A DNA stretch of 21,300 bases from Phaeoceros laevis (GCA_049999765.1 JBNGIQ010002200.1:1-21300); one strand, 5' to 3'. Counted from the first letter of the stretch, positions 9,901 to 21,081 are shown. Notes: generated by a model from the letters alone, not told the origin. Made by a program: numbers and translations.

Positions 9901-12900
9901 CAGTTCGGGGTTCGTCATCAACGACACAAACCGCTCCTTCCACACCAGTCTGCCATGCATGGAAGGGAGTCACATTGGATCAGCGCTCCATAAATAATAC
10001 ATACAACGTAAAAGCTCCACAACTGAAACAACCATAGAAAATTGTGTGCTGGAACATACCTGTTGGCCTCGTCGCAGTCTTTGAGCTGTCAGTATCCTAC
10101 GTGCAATGTTGGAGACCTGATCACCAAGTCGCGAGTCATCCATAAAGACATCACCCCCAACTGCTCTTACAGCAGCGGCCATAGCTGCTGCTTCCTTTGT
10201 ACCAACATCAGGAACAGAAGACATGACTGATGCCTCCATCTCCCTTCGCCGTCTTTCCTCTTTGTCCAACAAGGCCTTCCTTCTTTCCCTGCCTCTGCCT
10301 TCCTCTTCCCGTCTCTGAACTATAAGCTCCTCCTCCATTTCCTTCTCCCGCATGTAACTGTGTCCACAAATACAAATCTATATACTTAGCGGAACTTAAA
10401 CTTAACTCTACATGAAATGGTCACTACGAGGGGCAACTTACCTGTCCTGCACCAGTTCAAATTGTTTCTTATCCTCTGGGGTCCATGTTTTTATCTTCTT
10501 GGCACTGAGACCAGAGAATCCGATACTGTCAAGGAATAATCGAAGACGCACCTCGTCCTAGGCACACAATAAACGTATTAGGCCATGGATACTTTGTGAA
10601 AGTCCACAAAGTACATAAAAACTCAATTCCTCACATTCCTCAACCATACCTGCACTTTTTCAGCTCTGGCAGCAAGTCCCAGCACCAGAAGTAGGTATCC
10701 CCCAAATTTATCCCACATGTAAACCCACTCTGTGTCTATGGCCTCCTCCAAGGCCAGAATCCGTGCATGAGCATACATCTTCCTTTTGTATCCCACAGTG
10801 AAAGCAGTGTCATGTTGGCAGATGCATGCAGTACTTGGAGTCCACCATAAACCTGCTGCCTGTTCCTCATTACGTAACCGTTCACGTAATTTAAGCACAT
10901 CAGCCCGAGGAAGCACAAAGTTTCCAGCCTTATCTCGAGAAATAGCAGTATCGCCAACAAGAAGAGCAGCTGAACTTGCAGATCTTTGAGGTGCTGAAAA
11001 GGTTCCAGACATGGCACTCCTTGACTGAAACACGGACCCACAACAAGATCAAAAAGGAAACACTTGAAAAAAACCTCTCATTTGAACTAAGTGCACATTC
11101 AAACCACAAATACCTTCTTTGAAGACCTGACAATAGCCTGTACAATAGTGTCTCTGCCAAGAAATTGCACAGCGTCCTCAATCATCTATACAGGAACCCA
11201 CCAAGGAGGATTAGTTATGTTTAGTTATGTGCACACTACTATCTTCTGCAGAGAGTGTGCACAATGCAACACCTCACCTTCTGTGTCAAGCACGGTCGAG
11301 AGACAGCAAATCCAAAAGCAACCACGAGGGTAGCAGCAGATACAGAAGCACCAGCAAATGGCGGGTAGATTTCCAGACTAGCCACTACTCCCCAGCCAGC
11401 ACTTGCAACAGCTATACCATACAGCATGAGAAACGCCGAGCTGCACAGAACACAAGACGTCAGCCTATCAGAACACCAGAATATATATCAATTGTTACAA
11501 TATTTGCCTCCACATGTCACTGGCTTTTACTTGCCTGACATTCTTTGCTGTATCTGAGTTTGCATCATAGACATACACAGGAAGGACACGGGGAGAATAC
11601 ACCACCACTGGTGGTGCTAACAATACCTGAAAGAGTGCCACCGAGTAAGAGCATGCAGAAACTTGATTTTACTTGAGTCAACTAGATAGACTAAGACCCT
11701 TAGTATGCAAAAAAAAATACGACCTACTGTTGCCAAAATTTCAGCCAACCTACCGTGAGGGATCGACCTCCCAGCAAAAATAGTAGAGCAAAGTAGCCCA
11801 CAGATGCACCAACAAATGGCTCATCTGAACAATTATTGGGATATTAGAACACAAACGCAGGAAGAGTTCACCTGTCTATGCAACATAAGGTTTCAAAGAA
11901 CAAATTGGGGCAAGAAATTGACCTGCAAGAAGACCAACAAGAAAAGCTGCCAGGGCCAGCACAAACATAGCCAGGCTGACAAGAAACATCTCCATTCGAG
12001 TCAAATAAAAGTTGTGTGACACCCAGTGACGGACAACACCAATTGTGAGAAGCGCCAAAAGCAGAAACAAAAGGAAGGCAACTCCAACCTGCCATGAGAA
12101 ATGGATTTGTTAAACAATAGTCCTCCAAGTGAAAATCATAAGCTGCAGAGTAACTTATCACACTGAAACCTGGCAAGCAACTTACCATCCAGGGATTTAT
12201 TGTTGCTATCACCGCTGAAATGGCTCCCAGCAACAGAAGCAGTCCAAACCCAAGAAAAAAGCATGCCCCTCTTGAACACTTCCAACCTTCATCTTTCCTG
12301 ATGCATCAACAGGAAATTAATGGAACACTGGGTCAGACTTGTAGGAGCTACCGGTTATTCTCTTAGAAACCAGATTTTACCTAAAACTGAGACCAGCATC
12401 AGCTTCAGTCTCTTAGCACATGAAGTAATCAATTCTCACCATTTAAATAGTCCACAACTAAGTGAAAACACAGCTGGAATACAGAGCAGAGGGAGCAAGG
12501 CAGCCAAGAAGTCAATCTCGCTGGGGGTATGTCCTTCCCGTGCTTGCACTACACCCATGTACGAACCTCCACAGAAACCAACAAGTATAACTGCAACCCA
12601 AGGACCATACCACATTAAGTTCCAACTGCTCAGAACGAGTGACTTCAAAGACAACATCAAAGAAAATTCTCAACGAACTCATGCATACCTATAAAAAGAG
12701 CCACACAGATTGCTGATGACAACGTAAACCTATATGTTGCAAACCATGACACTGCTGGTAGAGCTCCGGTTATGAGAAGAGCGAATGCTGAGGCCATCGC
12801 CCATCCCAGATAGTATGAAGAAGCATACGGAGAATGAGAAGTTCCTTCAGATCGGCTCCAAGTATGGTAACCAAGATCATTTAAGGGCTCAAATGATATT

Positions 12901-15900
12901 ATTGTCCCTAGTGCCAAAATGCATCCAACACAAATGCACATAGCACCTGCTATGATAATATCCTGCAACCATCACCACAATTTTGTTAGCCACCACACAC
13001 CACCTAACCAGCCAACCTACCCTGTTATTTGTATGCTGTCTAACAGCAAAACGTGAAGGAATTTGATAGATTCTTGCTGCAGACACCCTACCTCCCGGGA
13101 TCTGGAAACACCCTGAGGGTGTGCACGTCGTGATTCGTCTGCTTGATAATCCCACACAGCCAGCGTGGAAAATCGGTAGCCATTGTGCACATAGATCGGA
13201 AGTGCTACAACAAGGCTGGCGACCATCAATGGTACTGTTACTGAAATACCAAGGAGGACAGAAGACTTGCTGGAAAACCAACCATTGCACTGTGTCAGGA
13301 CAAGACCTTTCACTTGGATCAACCCAAGGAAGACATACGAGTAGGCAAAGTGTGACTGGTGGCATAAAAACCTTAAAAACGCCATGAGCAAGCCAATGGA
13401 AGTGCTGAGAAGCCATGATAGTATGCCAAACTGCACACAAGAATCAACCAGTTAATACTTGCACAGTTGCGTCACTGCTATAATGTGAAGCCTGATAGAA
13501 TTCCAGCGATATTTGGTGACTTGCCTTTCTAACTCTCTTTGTTAGAGCCATGTCATCAGCTTGTAGCACCCGGAAAAATGCCATGATGGAGCATATGACT
13601 GGTGGTAAGAGAAGACCAGCAAAGCCAAACTCAAACTGCACTCAACGAACCAGATGAACACATCAGCACTAGTGCTTCGCCCACAAATTGCAGGAAGGAG
13701 ACACTTGCTGGTGATGTACAACAGACCTGCTCATGGCTGGCATTTATGACACTGACCGGTTCAGGCCGAAAGATACCCACAATGACAGTGTCTGCTATGA
13801 ATACGAGGCTGAATAAGGCCCACATCCTTTCGGGTGTACCTGCGACAAGCATAACAGCATGGCGGATAAATTGCAGCCATTTCTCAAGATGATTTCTCCT
13901 GAGCTCATCAGACCATGTGCTGGCTTCCTCTGTTGGGACTTTTTGGGACTGGCTTCCTGCACCCCCAACTTTCTTGGTGTTGTCTTTGTGATCTCTGTCT
14001 GCATCCAGACTGCTTCTTTGCAGCAATGCAAATATTTGGGGATCAAATTCCTTGTCGGCTACCATCATAGCAAAATTGGGATCTAGACCTCTGTCTTGCA
14101 GAACAGTTGTGAGGTCCTGCTCCGCCCCTTTCCTTCTGAAGTCAGTGTTCCGTTGTGCAACCATTGCCGTTAGTCCAGGATGGTTAAGCTTTTCCTGAAA
14201 CATTAAAGCTATATTGTGATCTAAAGTCTGTTGGTCAGTCGAAGCAAGACGAATGCTATTAGCATCGGATTCCTGTGCACTGCATGGGGCTGGACCTTCA
14301 GTTGGAGGACAGGTGGGAGCATGATTGGCTGAATCAGATCCCGCAATTCCTGGCTGCTGATCTGCAACTATCGCACCTGCATCCGACTCATCAGTTCCAG
14401 CTTGGGAGCAAGCATTGTCTCTTTGGTCACACACCCCTGGAGCATACAGGGCCACCATAGAGCCTTTGTGGTTATTCCCTCTCTCAGAATTTGACCTTTG
14501 CATAGAATCAGGAATGCTTCCAGCCACGCCCTGTGCAACATTCCAGCTGCGTATGGATTCACCTCTGTTGGAGCCATCCAGGTATCCGGCATGCACACCA
14601 TCAACACTGCTGCTTCTCACAACACTGGAGTCACGGCCTTCTGAGAAACTTGAGGAGCTACCTATTCCTTTTCGACGAAACCCCTCACGTAATCGGACAA
14701 CAGTATGCTGAAGGGCAGCTCGTCTAGCATCAGCAGGGTTCACTACTGCAAAACGGCGCACAACAGCAGCCCCCAACAGGACAGATGCAACCACTGCATA
14801 TCCAATGCAGTGGCCTAGATACCTGCCAACACTCAACAGGTAACAACGTTTGGATTAATAAATGTTGCTCCAACTTTATTGCCACAAATCTGCACAAACG
14901 AATGACAACACATGGACGGGCCACTGAATGAAGGTAAGCAGCTGCATACCAGTAGTCAACTCCAAAGAGAATAAGAAAAACCCTGTACAGTCCTGCCAAC
15001 CAAAGAGCTACCACACGACTCCTCAGTAGCTCATAACCAAACATGCACGCACCCATCTTCAAATCTGGAACACAAAAAAAACTGGTTGGTAAATAATAGT
15101 CACTTAGTTCATGCTAACACGAGACTTTGCCCCTCTTGATGGGCCTGAACATCGAATCCACCTTCATCCAGGCTTACCCAGAATTATCACGGCAACAGAG
15201 GTGACACCCCCGAGCCACTTTGCCTCTTGGGCAGTCAGGGCATAGAGGATTGAATACGCAATGAGGACAACAACCGAACCACAATAGAGGAGCAGCAGCT
15301 GTGATGGCCTGCACATACGAATAGCATGAGAATCAGAAACTTGGTAAGCTCGGACAATTTCTTGCTTCACTGATAGGGCATTGAAGTTAGGATTTTAACC
15401 TTTTCCTTTTCCGCATACTTGGATCCTTTGGATCGGGGGGTTCAGGCAAAATGGCAGCTGGGCCAGCTTCAATGCCATCAGCATAGGCGTACTTGTAAGC
15501 CCTCCGCACATACTCGTCAACATCTACACCAGCCCCTGTGGACATAAAAAGAGGGCATTGAGTGGCCATCTCAATGATCAGGCAGCTTCAGTTGATGTCA
15601 AAGCATCCATCTCTAAGCAAAGGTCAAGGACAGAAGCCCTCACCATGGAATACCATCTTGCAGATGAAGAGCATATTAATGCCCATGGCTATAGCAGAAA
15701 CCCCAAAGAAGAAGCCTGATGGTGAGCAGCGTACACATGAGGCTCTCCCAGCAGAGACATACACTGCGCAGATCTCATATGCACATATGAGAGCCACCGC
15801 TAGCAACAAGAGGAACATAACAGCACCTGCGTAAAGGAAACAAACTTGAGTTAGAACCGCACAGGAAACCTATGCTGCAAGGCCTACAATCAGCACTTTA

Positions 15901-16637
15901 AATCCCCCACGTAGCATAGCTCGAAAATGGTTGCAGGTCAGGTGGAGAAAACTCACGGGAACTTTGCCATTGAGTCCTCCACCACAACATGATGGCATAG
16001 AATGCAAGTAGTAGAGCTGTTCCTGCCATGATGACAGCAAGACCAATAGAGTCGTGCTCTAACAATATGATGAGCCTGACTCCCCAAAGTATCAAAATTG
16101 CGATAGGCGAGACCACGGTTGTCCATGCTACCCACGTGAGTAGCCCAGACACAAAGCTTAGATAGGGGCCCTGGAGATAGGGAGCCCATCGTCGGGCGAA
16201 GATCCAACTGAAACCACGTTACGAGAGAGCTCAGTCAGGTATTGTCGCAAACGCAAAAGACGTACACATCCATAGTCCGAAACAAGTGAACCAGTGCTAC
16301 TCAAGAAGAAACTCTACATGCTCCAAGTCCTCAACTACCCTAGTGGAAATGAAGACCAGGAAACCGAGAAGCTCCTGCACAGCCCATGTCAAGTCTCTCA
16401 GACTCTAAAAATCTCTAGCAGCTTCATCGTCGGAGGCTCGCTACGGGAATAAAGACCCAGATCAGCCGTCCCCTGCTCCATCCAGGAAAGAAACCAACAC
16501 AGCAGCACCAACCTGTAGATTCTCCATGGTCGCCAATTCACCGAGCTAAGTATCGTTATCGAGAGCGCAGAAAGCAGGGCGAATAGAGCGCCATAGAGTG
16601 CACAGACCCCGGCCACACTTGCTTCTACGTTGCCCAT
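6930..16637 (-). CDS. DEK1: DEK1 phytocalpain, complete gene with 29 coding exons
   Basis: DEK1 is the single plant-specific membrane calpain that controls epidermal and meristem fate and oriented cell division, and has been linked to mechanosensing at the plasma membrane. I traced these minus-strand exons: 16637-16513, 16207-15957, 15826-15644, 15535-15400, 15308-15178, 15064-14950, 14822-13727, 13635-13525, 13430-13372, 13269-13092, 12962-12689, 12590-12440, 12297-12186, 12088-11923, 11824-11754, 11626-11535, 11440-11278, 11185-11114, 11024-10650, 10557-10442, 10357-10060, 9949-9633, 9512-9167, 9079-8642, 8540-8412, 8282-7902, 7806-7669, 7554-7318 and 7238-6930. They join in frame to 6,570 nt, or 2,189 residues. 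The order is: membrane segments (1-340), cytosolic loop (about 340-640), more membrane segments (to about 1135), charged linker (1288-1400), laminin-G-like domain (about 1445-1610), calpain core (about 1733-2010) and C2-like domain (to 2189). The catalytic triad is Cys1798, His1956 and Asn1976. The ATG at 16637 has a strong context (CACCATGGG). Introns are 79-305 nt, and introns 8 and 16 have GC donors. Residue numbers depend on this splice model. Confidence 0.95.
7669..8540 (-). other. DEK1: DEK1 exons 25-27: calpain catalytic core
   Basis: Exon 25 (8540-8412) opens with G-R-L-G-N-C-W-F-L and contains the nucleophile Cys1798. Exon 26 (8282-7902) contains VQGHAYSI with His1956. Exon 27 (7806-7669) contains QIRNPW with Asn1976, followed by EWNGPWSD. 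All three catalytic residues are present, so the protease should be active. The residue before the cysteine is Asn (codon AAT), where the usual calpain motif is G-D-C-W. Confidence 0.9.
11441..11534 (-). other. DEK1: DEK1 intron 16 with GC-AG splice sites
   Basis: The donor reads GTCAG|GCAAGT and the acceptor TGTGCAG|CTCGG. The spliced product reads [14 protein letters not shown], matching the family pattern. The only nearby GT (GGCAA|GTAAAA) would shift the frame, so a GC-AG intron is effectively required here. Confidence 0.85.
13431..13524 (-). other. DEK1: DEK1 intron 8 with GC-AG splice sites
   Basis: The donor reads AAG|GCAAGT and the acceptor TGTGCAG|TTTGG. Use of this GC donor gives ...RVRK-FGILSW, which fits the conserved PRK-x-G pattern of the family. 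A GT donor six bases upstream (AGA|GTTAGA) would also keep the frame but lose two residues, so the GC assignment is likely but not forced. Confidence 0.7.
13727..14822 (-). other. DEK1: DEK1 exon 7: cytosolic loop
   Basis: This is the largest exon (1,096 nt, residues about 314-679). It begins with a membrane segment ([20 protein letters not shown]), then the conserved ARRAALQ...[11 protein letters not shown] stretch and a Ser-rich region. A less conserved hydrophilic part with many Ser, Asp, Gln and Ala follows. It closes with the conserved [23 protein letters not shown] and [11 protein letters not shown] blocks before the next membrane segment. This corresponds to the LOOP region that separates the two membrane blocks in DEK1. 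Its middle is the least conserved part of the protein. Confidence 0.85.
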
Positions 16638-18280
16638 GGTGCAGAGGCTCCCCTTTGCCTCATCCACCCTGTCCGGTCCGCCCTAGACTATTTGATGCAG
16701 GAGTTGGAAGTGACGAGCACTTGCCAGCGGTCTCCTGGCACTCTACATCGGCCAATTGGGCCAGGCCCCTGGTGCTCCCAACTAGTCAACTCTGAAAATA
16801 CATGCTCACGACAAGCACCGACTACCTCGACCAGCAAGCACCATAACACCGCTGCGGACTCCATCTCCGTGGCAATGCAAATCCGATTTCCGGCTGCTTC
16901 TCTGCCTCCAAGAGGAGTTCCAGCATCGTGAGCACCCCCTGATCAGCGCAGCCTGCTCCACTGAACCCGCAGATTTAAATCCAGGACCAGCAATGGATCG
17001 TCTGCAATGGGCTCCGCCTCTCCCAGGTGGTATCTCTATGCGCTATCTGTTGTATCTGCCCAGCAGTAAAGGCTCTACTTTCCAGTCTTCTCCTGAGACA
17101 GCGGGCAGCCGGGACAGAAATCGCCTGTAGCACTCAATGCGGCGCCCCAATGCACATGCTTGGGATGGCTAGCAACATAAATGCGCCCAAGCCGGGCCGG
17201 ACCAGAATCCGCAGCGGCTGCCCTGCAGCAAGCCGAGCTTTCTTGGAAGAGAGAGAGCACATTCTGCTGCTGTCATTCATTCAGTCACAAGAAGAGGAGC
17301 GGAGCGTCAGCTGCTCCTGAGAGTCCTGCCTGGCCTGGCTGGTGGGCCAAGCCGCGGCAAGCCAAGCTGCAGCCAGAAGAGGACCGGACAGCATGCACAC
17401 ACACCGGCAGCGGACCGGCCGCTCCCCTTCTCTCTCTCGGGGCCCCCTGCTGCTGATCGCACTTCAATAAAGGCTCCGATCTCACGCATTAAGGCACTCC
17501 TCTGCCTCCCACCTCATCCTCCTCCTCATTCCCCCCACCCCCCGACCCCCTCTTCCCGTTCTTCCGACGCTGCTGCTTCCACTGTCCGCTCGCGCCAGTG
17601 ACGCCAGTGACCTGCCTTCAGGTCACAACAAACAGAGACGTCTCGGTCTCCCCCCTTGTCCCGTCTCTCTTGACATCACGCGTCCGCAACTCCCATCGCC
17701 CTCCGGCGGGTACAGTACCTGCTGCCTACTTCCAGTCTCCAGAGCAGCGCAGCAGCAGTCCCCTCCCCACCAGTCTCTGACCTGGCCCCGCCATAGCCAG
17801 CTCCAGGACGAGGACATCCGTCTGCCTGTCAGCCCGACCGACCGGCTGTCACTGACAGGCGTTGTCTCTCTCCTCGTTGTCGCCCCGGTTCAAAAATGCG
17901 TTTCCGGCCGTTGAATCCCATATTCGAACGCGAGGCTGGGGCGCGCAACCCTAACGCTGGACGCCACCTGAGCACGCCAAGTACGGGGCCATACGTGGCC
18001 AGTGCGCGCTCCACAAGGCAAAGCCCTTTCGCGACGCCCTAAACAGCTAAACTAAACCCGACGTAGAATAGACTCTACCGGAGACCTACCCACCTACCGA
18101 CCTGTACCTACCGACTACTACTCCCTCTGCGTCTGTATCGGTATCCGCAGTCGTACAAATCGAGCAAGCGATTCAGCTCCAGCAAGGGTTCGAATCCCGC
18201 AACCGCCACGTGAGCCCTCACAAGCACAGCAATCTGCTATTAATACCCAATGCAATACATCCATCACCCGCCTGCACCGC
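16638..18280. promoter_or_regulatory. 5' flank of DEK1
   Basis: No gene is supported. The part nearest 16637 is the DEK1 5' UTR and promoter on the minus strand. The minus-strand frame of exon 1 stays open upstream only to a GTG at 16667. The region is GC-rich, with a strong pyrimidine tract on the plus strand at about 17490-17580 (purine-rich in the DEK1 direction), a TTTAAAT at about 16974-16980 and a run of CCTAC/CCGAC words at about 18085-18115. Open frames are short and compositionally biased. Confidence 0.45.
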
Positions 18281-18360
18281 AACAGTAATAATAATCCTTC
18301 CATCCCGACCAATTAAATTGAAGAGTAATAATAATCCTTCCATCCCGACCAATTAAATTG
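18281..18360. repeat. 40-bp tandem duplication
   Basis: Units 18281-18320 and 18321-18360 are identical except at their third base (C against G). Each unit contains AGTAATAATAATCC and ends in AATTAAATTG. The near identity suggests a recent local duplication. Confidence 0.95.
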
Positions 18361-19810
18361 GCTTGGCGTGGACGTGCCCGAGACCCCGTTCCGTCCAGAA
18401 ACAGCTGCATTCCATCCACCCCCGCCATATGCTCATCCCAGCAGCATTAATGCGCAGCCATAGATCCTGCCATACCAAGCCCCTCTTTATGCAAAGTGTA
18501 AGAATCCCGTCCCAACATTGCATTCAATGCCTCAACAACGAAACCAACTAACTCTATTATGAGGTAACCCGACATGCTATGCCCACTCCCACCATACATG
18601 GACTCGGTTGCGACATGCCCGTATTAAAGTTGTCGCCCCTATACGTCTGCCAAAAAACATCTAGTCTCTGGAATTCCACGATTCTCTCGAACTCCCAATA
18701 TGCGTGACAAGCGATGGACTGGAGAAGACTTGCGATGCAACGGGATTGGGCAACGGAACGGAATATTTCTGCTCCCAATGCCGATACAGTAGGAGTTTGG
18801 GGCATTGTGGTGGGGTTTAGGAGCGCACATTATGTGCAGTCTAGATAGGAAAGAGACGCTCATTTATGCCAAGCGTCGCAATCATTTGCGTCATAAAGAT
18901 AGGCTCGGGCCGGTTCACGCTCCGCACATGAGGCCCAAACGGAACGGGGTGGAGCTGTCGGTTTCCTGTTCCAGTCCCGGCGCGTCATTCAGCCACGCCT
19001 TTGGACGAAAGGGATGCGCGGCCCGATGTGGGCCGCCGGAATGGACTCCGTGCAGTTTGAACTTTAAAACGGAACCCTGGGTTTGGCCGCATTACCATTT
19101 CGGGGTAGCCCGTGGGCTGGATAAGCGGCGTGCCAGACCAGGGGTCGAGTCCGTGGGCCGTCATTATGGCTATTTATGCGGGCTACCGACGGGCGGCGCT
19201 ACGGCCCACCCGTATATGGAGCACATACATGATTCATACATACGGGTAGAGAGGGGGCATGATAACGGGGTCGGACAACCGTACGATAACCCAGCCTGGT
19301 GAGGGGTTGGCGTTCCGTCGGAACCGACGGGTGGGTCCGCCCTGGCAATCATGGGCTCGACATGGGACGTGATTCGTGAATGTCTGCGTCCCAGCTCGTT
19401 TGTCGCTTTGCATGAGAGGCCCGGTTTCACACCGCCAAGCGGGGGTCCGTAACTGAATCACGTGGCACCGCACACCTCCTAACGTGGGCCTCCCAAATGG
19501 TTACGTGAGGCCAAGATTCTGTGGGACCTTAGGGTTATTGGTTTTCCTGAGTACGGAACGGGAGCCTCAAAAACTGACTTGCACCGCTTTCCATCTGTCC
19601 CCTTTCCCAAGTTCAACACAGCTGGGTATGCAGCTGTGTTGCGTGCTGGAGATCAAAAGAAAAACAAAAGCACACAGCCGAGATCCAACTGCCAACAGCC
19701 TAGCATTCGGAACTTTTGACATGCCTACTTTAACAACAGCTTAATGTATAGGAGGACATCAAGATAAAATAAAAATGAAAGAGCTAAACACATAAACATA
19801 GCAAAAGAAC
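18361..19810. other. Gene-free, CpG-rich stretch
   Basis: No recognisable gene. The longest open frame is 18805-19302 on the plus strand (165 codons). It has no family resemblance, no signal peptide and no splice-linked partner, and I treat it as chance. The part from about 18900 to 19480 is rich in CG dinucleotides and short inverted repeats, such as CCGTCGG-AA-CCGACGG at 19315-19330. It may be a decayed mobile element or a long terminal repeat, but I see no polyprotein, primer-binding site or clear ends. Confidence 0.4.
19614..19641. repeat. Perfect 11-bp-arm inverted repeat
   Basis: The arm CAACACAGCTG (19614-19624) and its exact reverse complement (19631-19641) are separated by six bases. 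The transcript of either strand could form a stable hairpin. There is no adjacent T-run or gene end to make it a terminator, and its function is unknown. Confidence 0.9.
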
Positions 19811-20416
19811 CTTAGTTGCGGCCTACGGCGAAACGTACGAACGTTTCATCACGTTTCGGTACGTTTCCGTGCGTTCAAACTCTTCTTGCCGTCCGTTTCG
19901 GAAAGGGGGTAGAACCTGATTTACAATTTTTTATTAGGGGGCGAGGAGGAGGGCGCGAGGGCGCGGAGGAGGGCGCGGGCTGGAGGAGGGCGAGGAGGAG
20001 GCGTTGAGGAGGGCGAGGACGCGTTGAGGAGGGCGCGGAGGAGGGCACAGGCTGGAGGGCGCGGGCTGGAGGAGGGCGCGGGCTCCATGGAGGAGGGTGC
20101 ACCCCTCCTCCAACAGCCCGTGCCCTCCTCCTCGAACTGAGATTCACAATCGGGGATGTGGCGCCAAGCTCTTCACGCAGCTAGGTTCCCGTTCATGATG
20201 CTTGACAATTGCTTGTGGTTGCGAGTCGCGACTATGAGTGGCGCCATAACGTTTCGGGCCTGTCGGCACCACTTTTATTTTATTTTTTATACTCCCAACA
20301 ACTTTTTATTAATTTCATCCCATCCTGTCCGTTTCGAACGCGTTCGAAACGCACGGTACGTTTAAAACGCGTTTCGGTGAGGCCCGAAACTCGTTTCGCG
20401 TAACTAAGAAAAAAAC
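19803..20416. mobile_element. Probable non-autonomous hAT-like MITE
   Basis: The element proper spans 19811-20408 (598 bp). Its ends are inverted copies of CTTAGTTRCG (nine of ten bases match) followed by many CGAAACG/CGTTTCG words. These subterminal motifs are concentrated at 19828-19905 and 20328-20400, as expected for transposase-binding sites. The flanking 8-mers AAAAGAAC (19803-19810) and AAAAAAAC (20409-20416) match at seven of eight positions, like a hAT target-site duplication. There is no transposase frame inside, so movement would need an enzyme supplied elsewhere. The 8-bp duplication is A-rich and could be partly chance. Assignment to hAT rests on duplication length, not on a known terminal consensus. 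Confidence 0.65.
19937..20143. repeat. Purine-rich minisatellite with terminal hairpin inside the MITE
   Basis: The plus strand is almost all G, A and C in irregular copies of GGAGGAGGGCGCGGGCT. The array ends in an inverted arm: the pyrimidine-rich tail at about 20100-20143 is complementary to the preceding units, with a near-palindromic centre around GGTGCACC. The open frames across it (Arg/Gly-rich on plus, Pro-rich on minus) are by-products of composition and not genes. Confidence 0.8.
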
Positions 20417-20938
20417 TATGGATACTCATGCTTCATAGAGGAGCCTACCCTCGTCCAATTATGCCCTCACATCTTCTTGTTTTTTCATATCTAAATGTTC
20501 TTTGGGTTTTATCCATTTATTGGTTATCTAACCTTTGCAATTCCAACATGGTTTGGTGAGCAATAAATGTGTTCTATTTGGCAAAAAGTTAATTAACTTA
20601 ATAGGATATATAAAAAATTTTATGAGCAATAAATGTGTTTCATTTCACCAAGTGATCATCCCCATGACAAAGTGTGGACCCAATGGAAAGAGAAGTGCAC
20701 CTCAATGCAAGGTAAAGATCACCATTCCACCTAGCGCGCCACCAATGTGTTGGCATGCTCCATTCCCATCTGGAGTCGGTTAGCATGACCTTACTATACT
20801 ACTACCACACAATAAAGCTTCATCTTCTTCATAAACAATTACTAACTTAGTAGGATACTACAAACACACACAATGATAGATGAGAACTAGAGCTCTAGAA
20901 TAGTATCTCTCAGGTTGAACCTTATAAACTAGCAAAAC
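20417..20938. other. AT-rich gene-free stretch with a direct repeat
   Basis: No gene is supported. A 17-bp direct repeat, TGAGCAATAAATGTGTT, occurs at 20557-20573 and 20623-20639. The rest is AT-rich with short open frames only and may be decayed transposon sequence. Confidence 0.5.
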
Positions 20939-21081
20939 AAAGTATCATTTGAAGAAGCAACTCATTCATGATGAAGGTGAATGAATGAATAAATTCCAGT
21001 ATAATGCTAAAAAGTATCATTTGAAGAAGCAACTCATTCATGATGAAGGTGAGTGAATGAATAAATTCCAGCATAATGCTA
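20939..21081. repeat. 72-bp tandem duplication
   Basis: Copies start at 20939 and 21011, each beginning AAAGTATCATTTGAAG and ending in ATAATGCTA. They differ at only two or three positions. A minus-strand open frame across the pair repeats the same peptide and is an artefact of the duplication. Confidence 0.93.

Noticed and set aside
16638-16667. Ten-residue N-terminal extension of DEK1
   Set aside because: The upstream in-frame codon is GTG, not ATG. The ATG at 16637 has a strong context and aligns with the family start.
18120-18215. tRNA gene suggested by GGTTCGAATCC
   Set aside because: The T stem pairs only three of five bases and no 5' acceptor strand complementary to AACCGCC lies at the right distance, so a functional tRNA is not supported.
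18805-19302. 165-codon plus-strand open frame
   Set aside because: It has no recognisable domain, an odd composition rich in Gly, Arg and His, and lies in a CG-rich block where stop codons are rare by chance.
19816-20147. Arg/Gly-rich (plus) and Pro-rich (minus) open frames
   Set aside because: They are translations of the purine-rich minisatellite inside the MITE.
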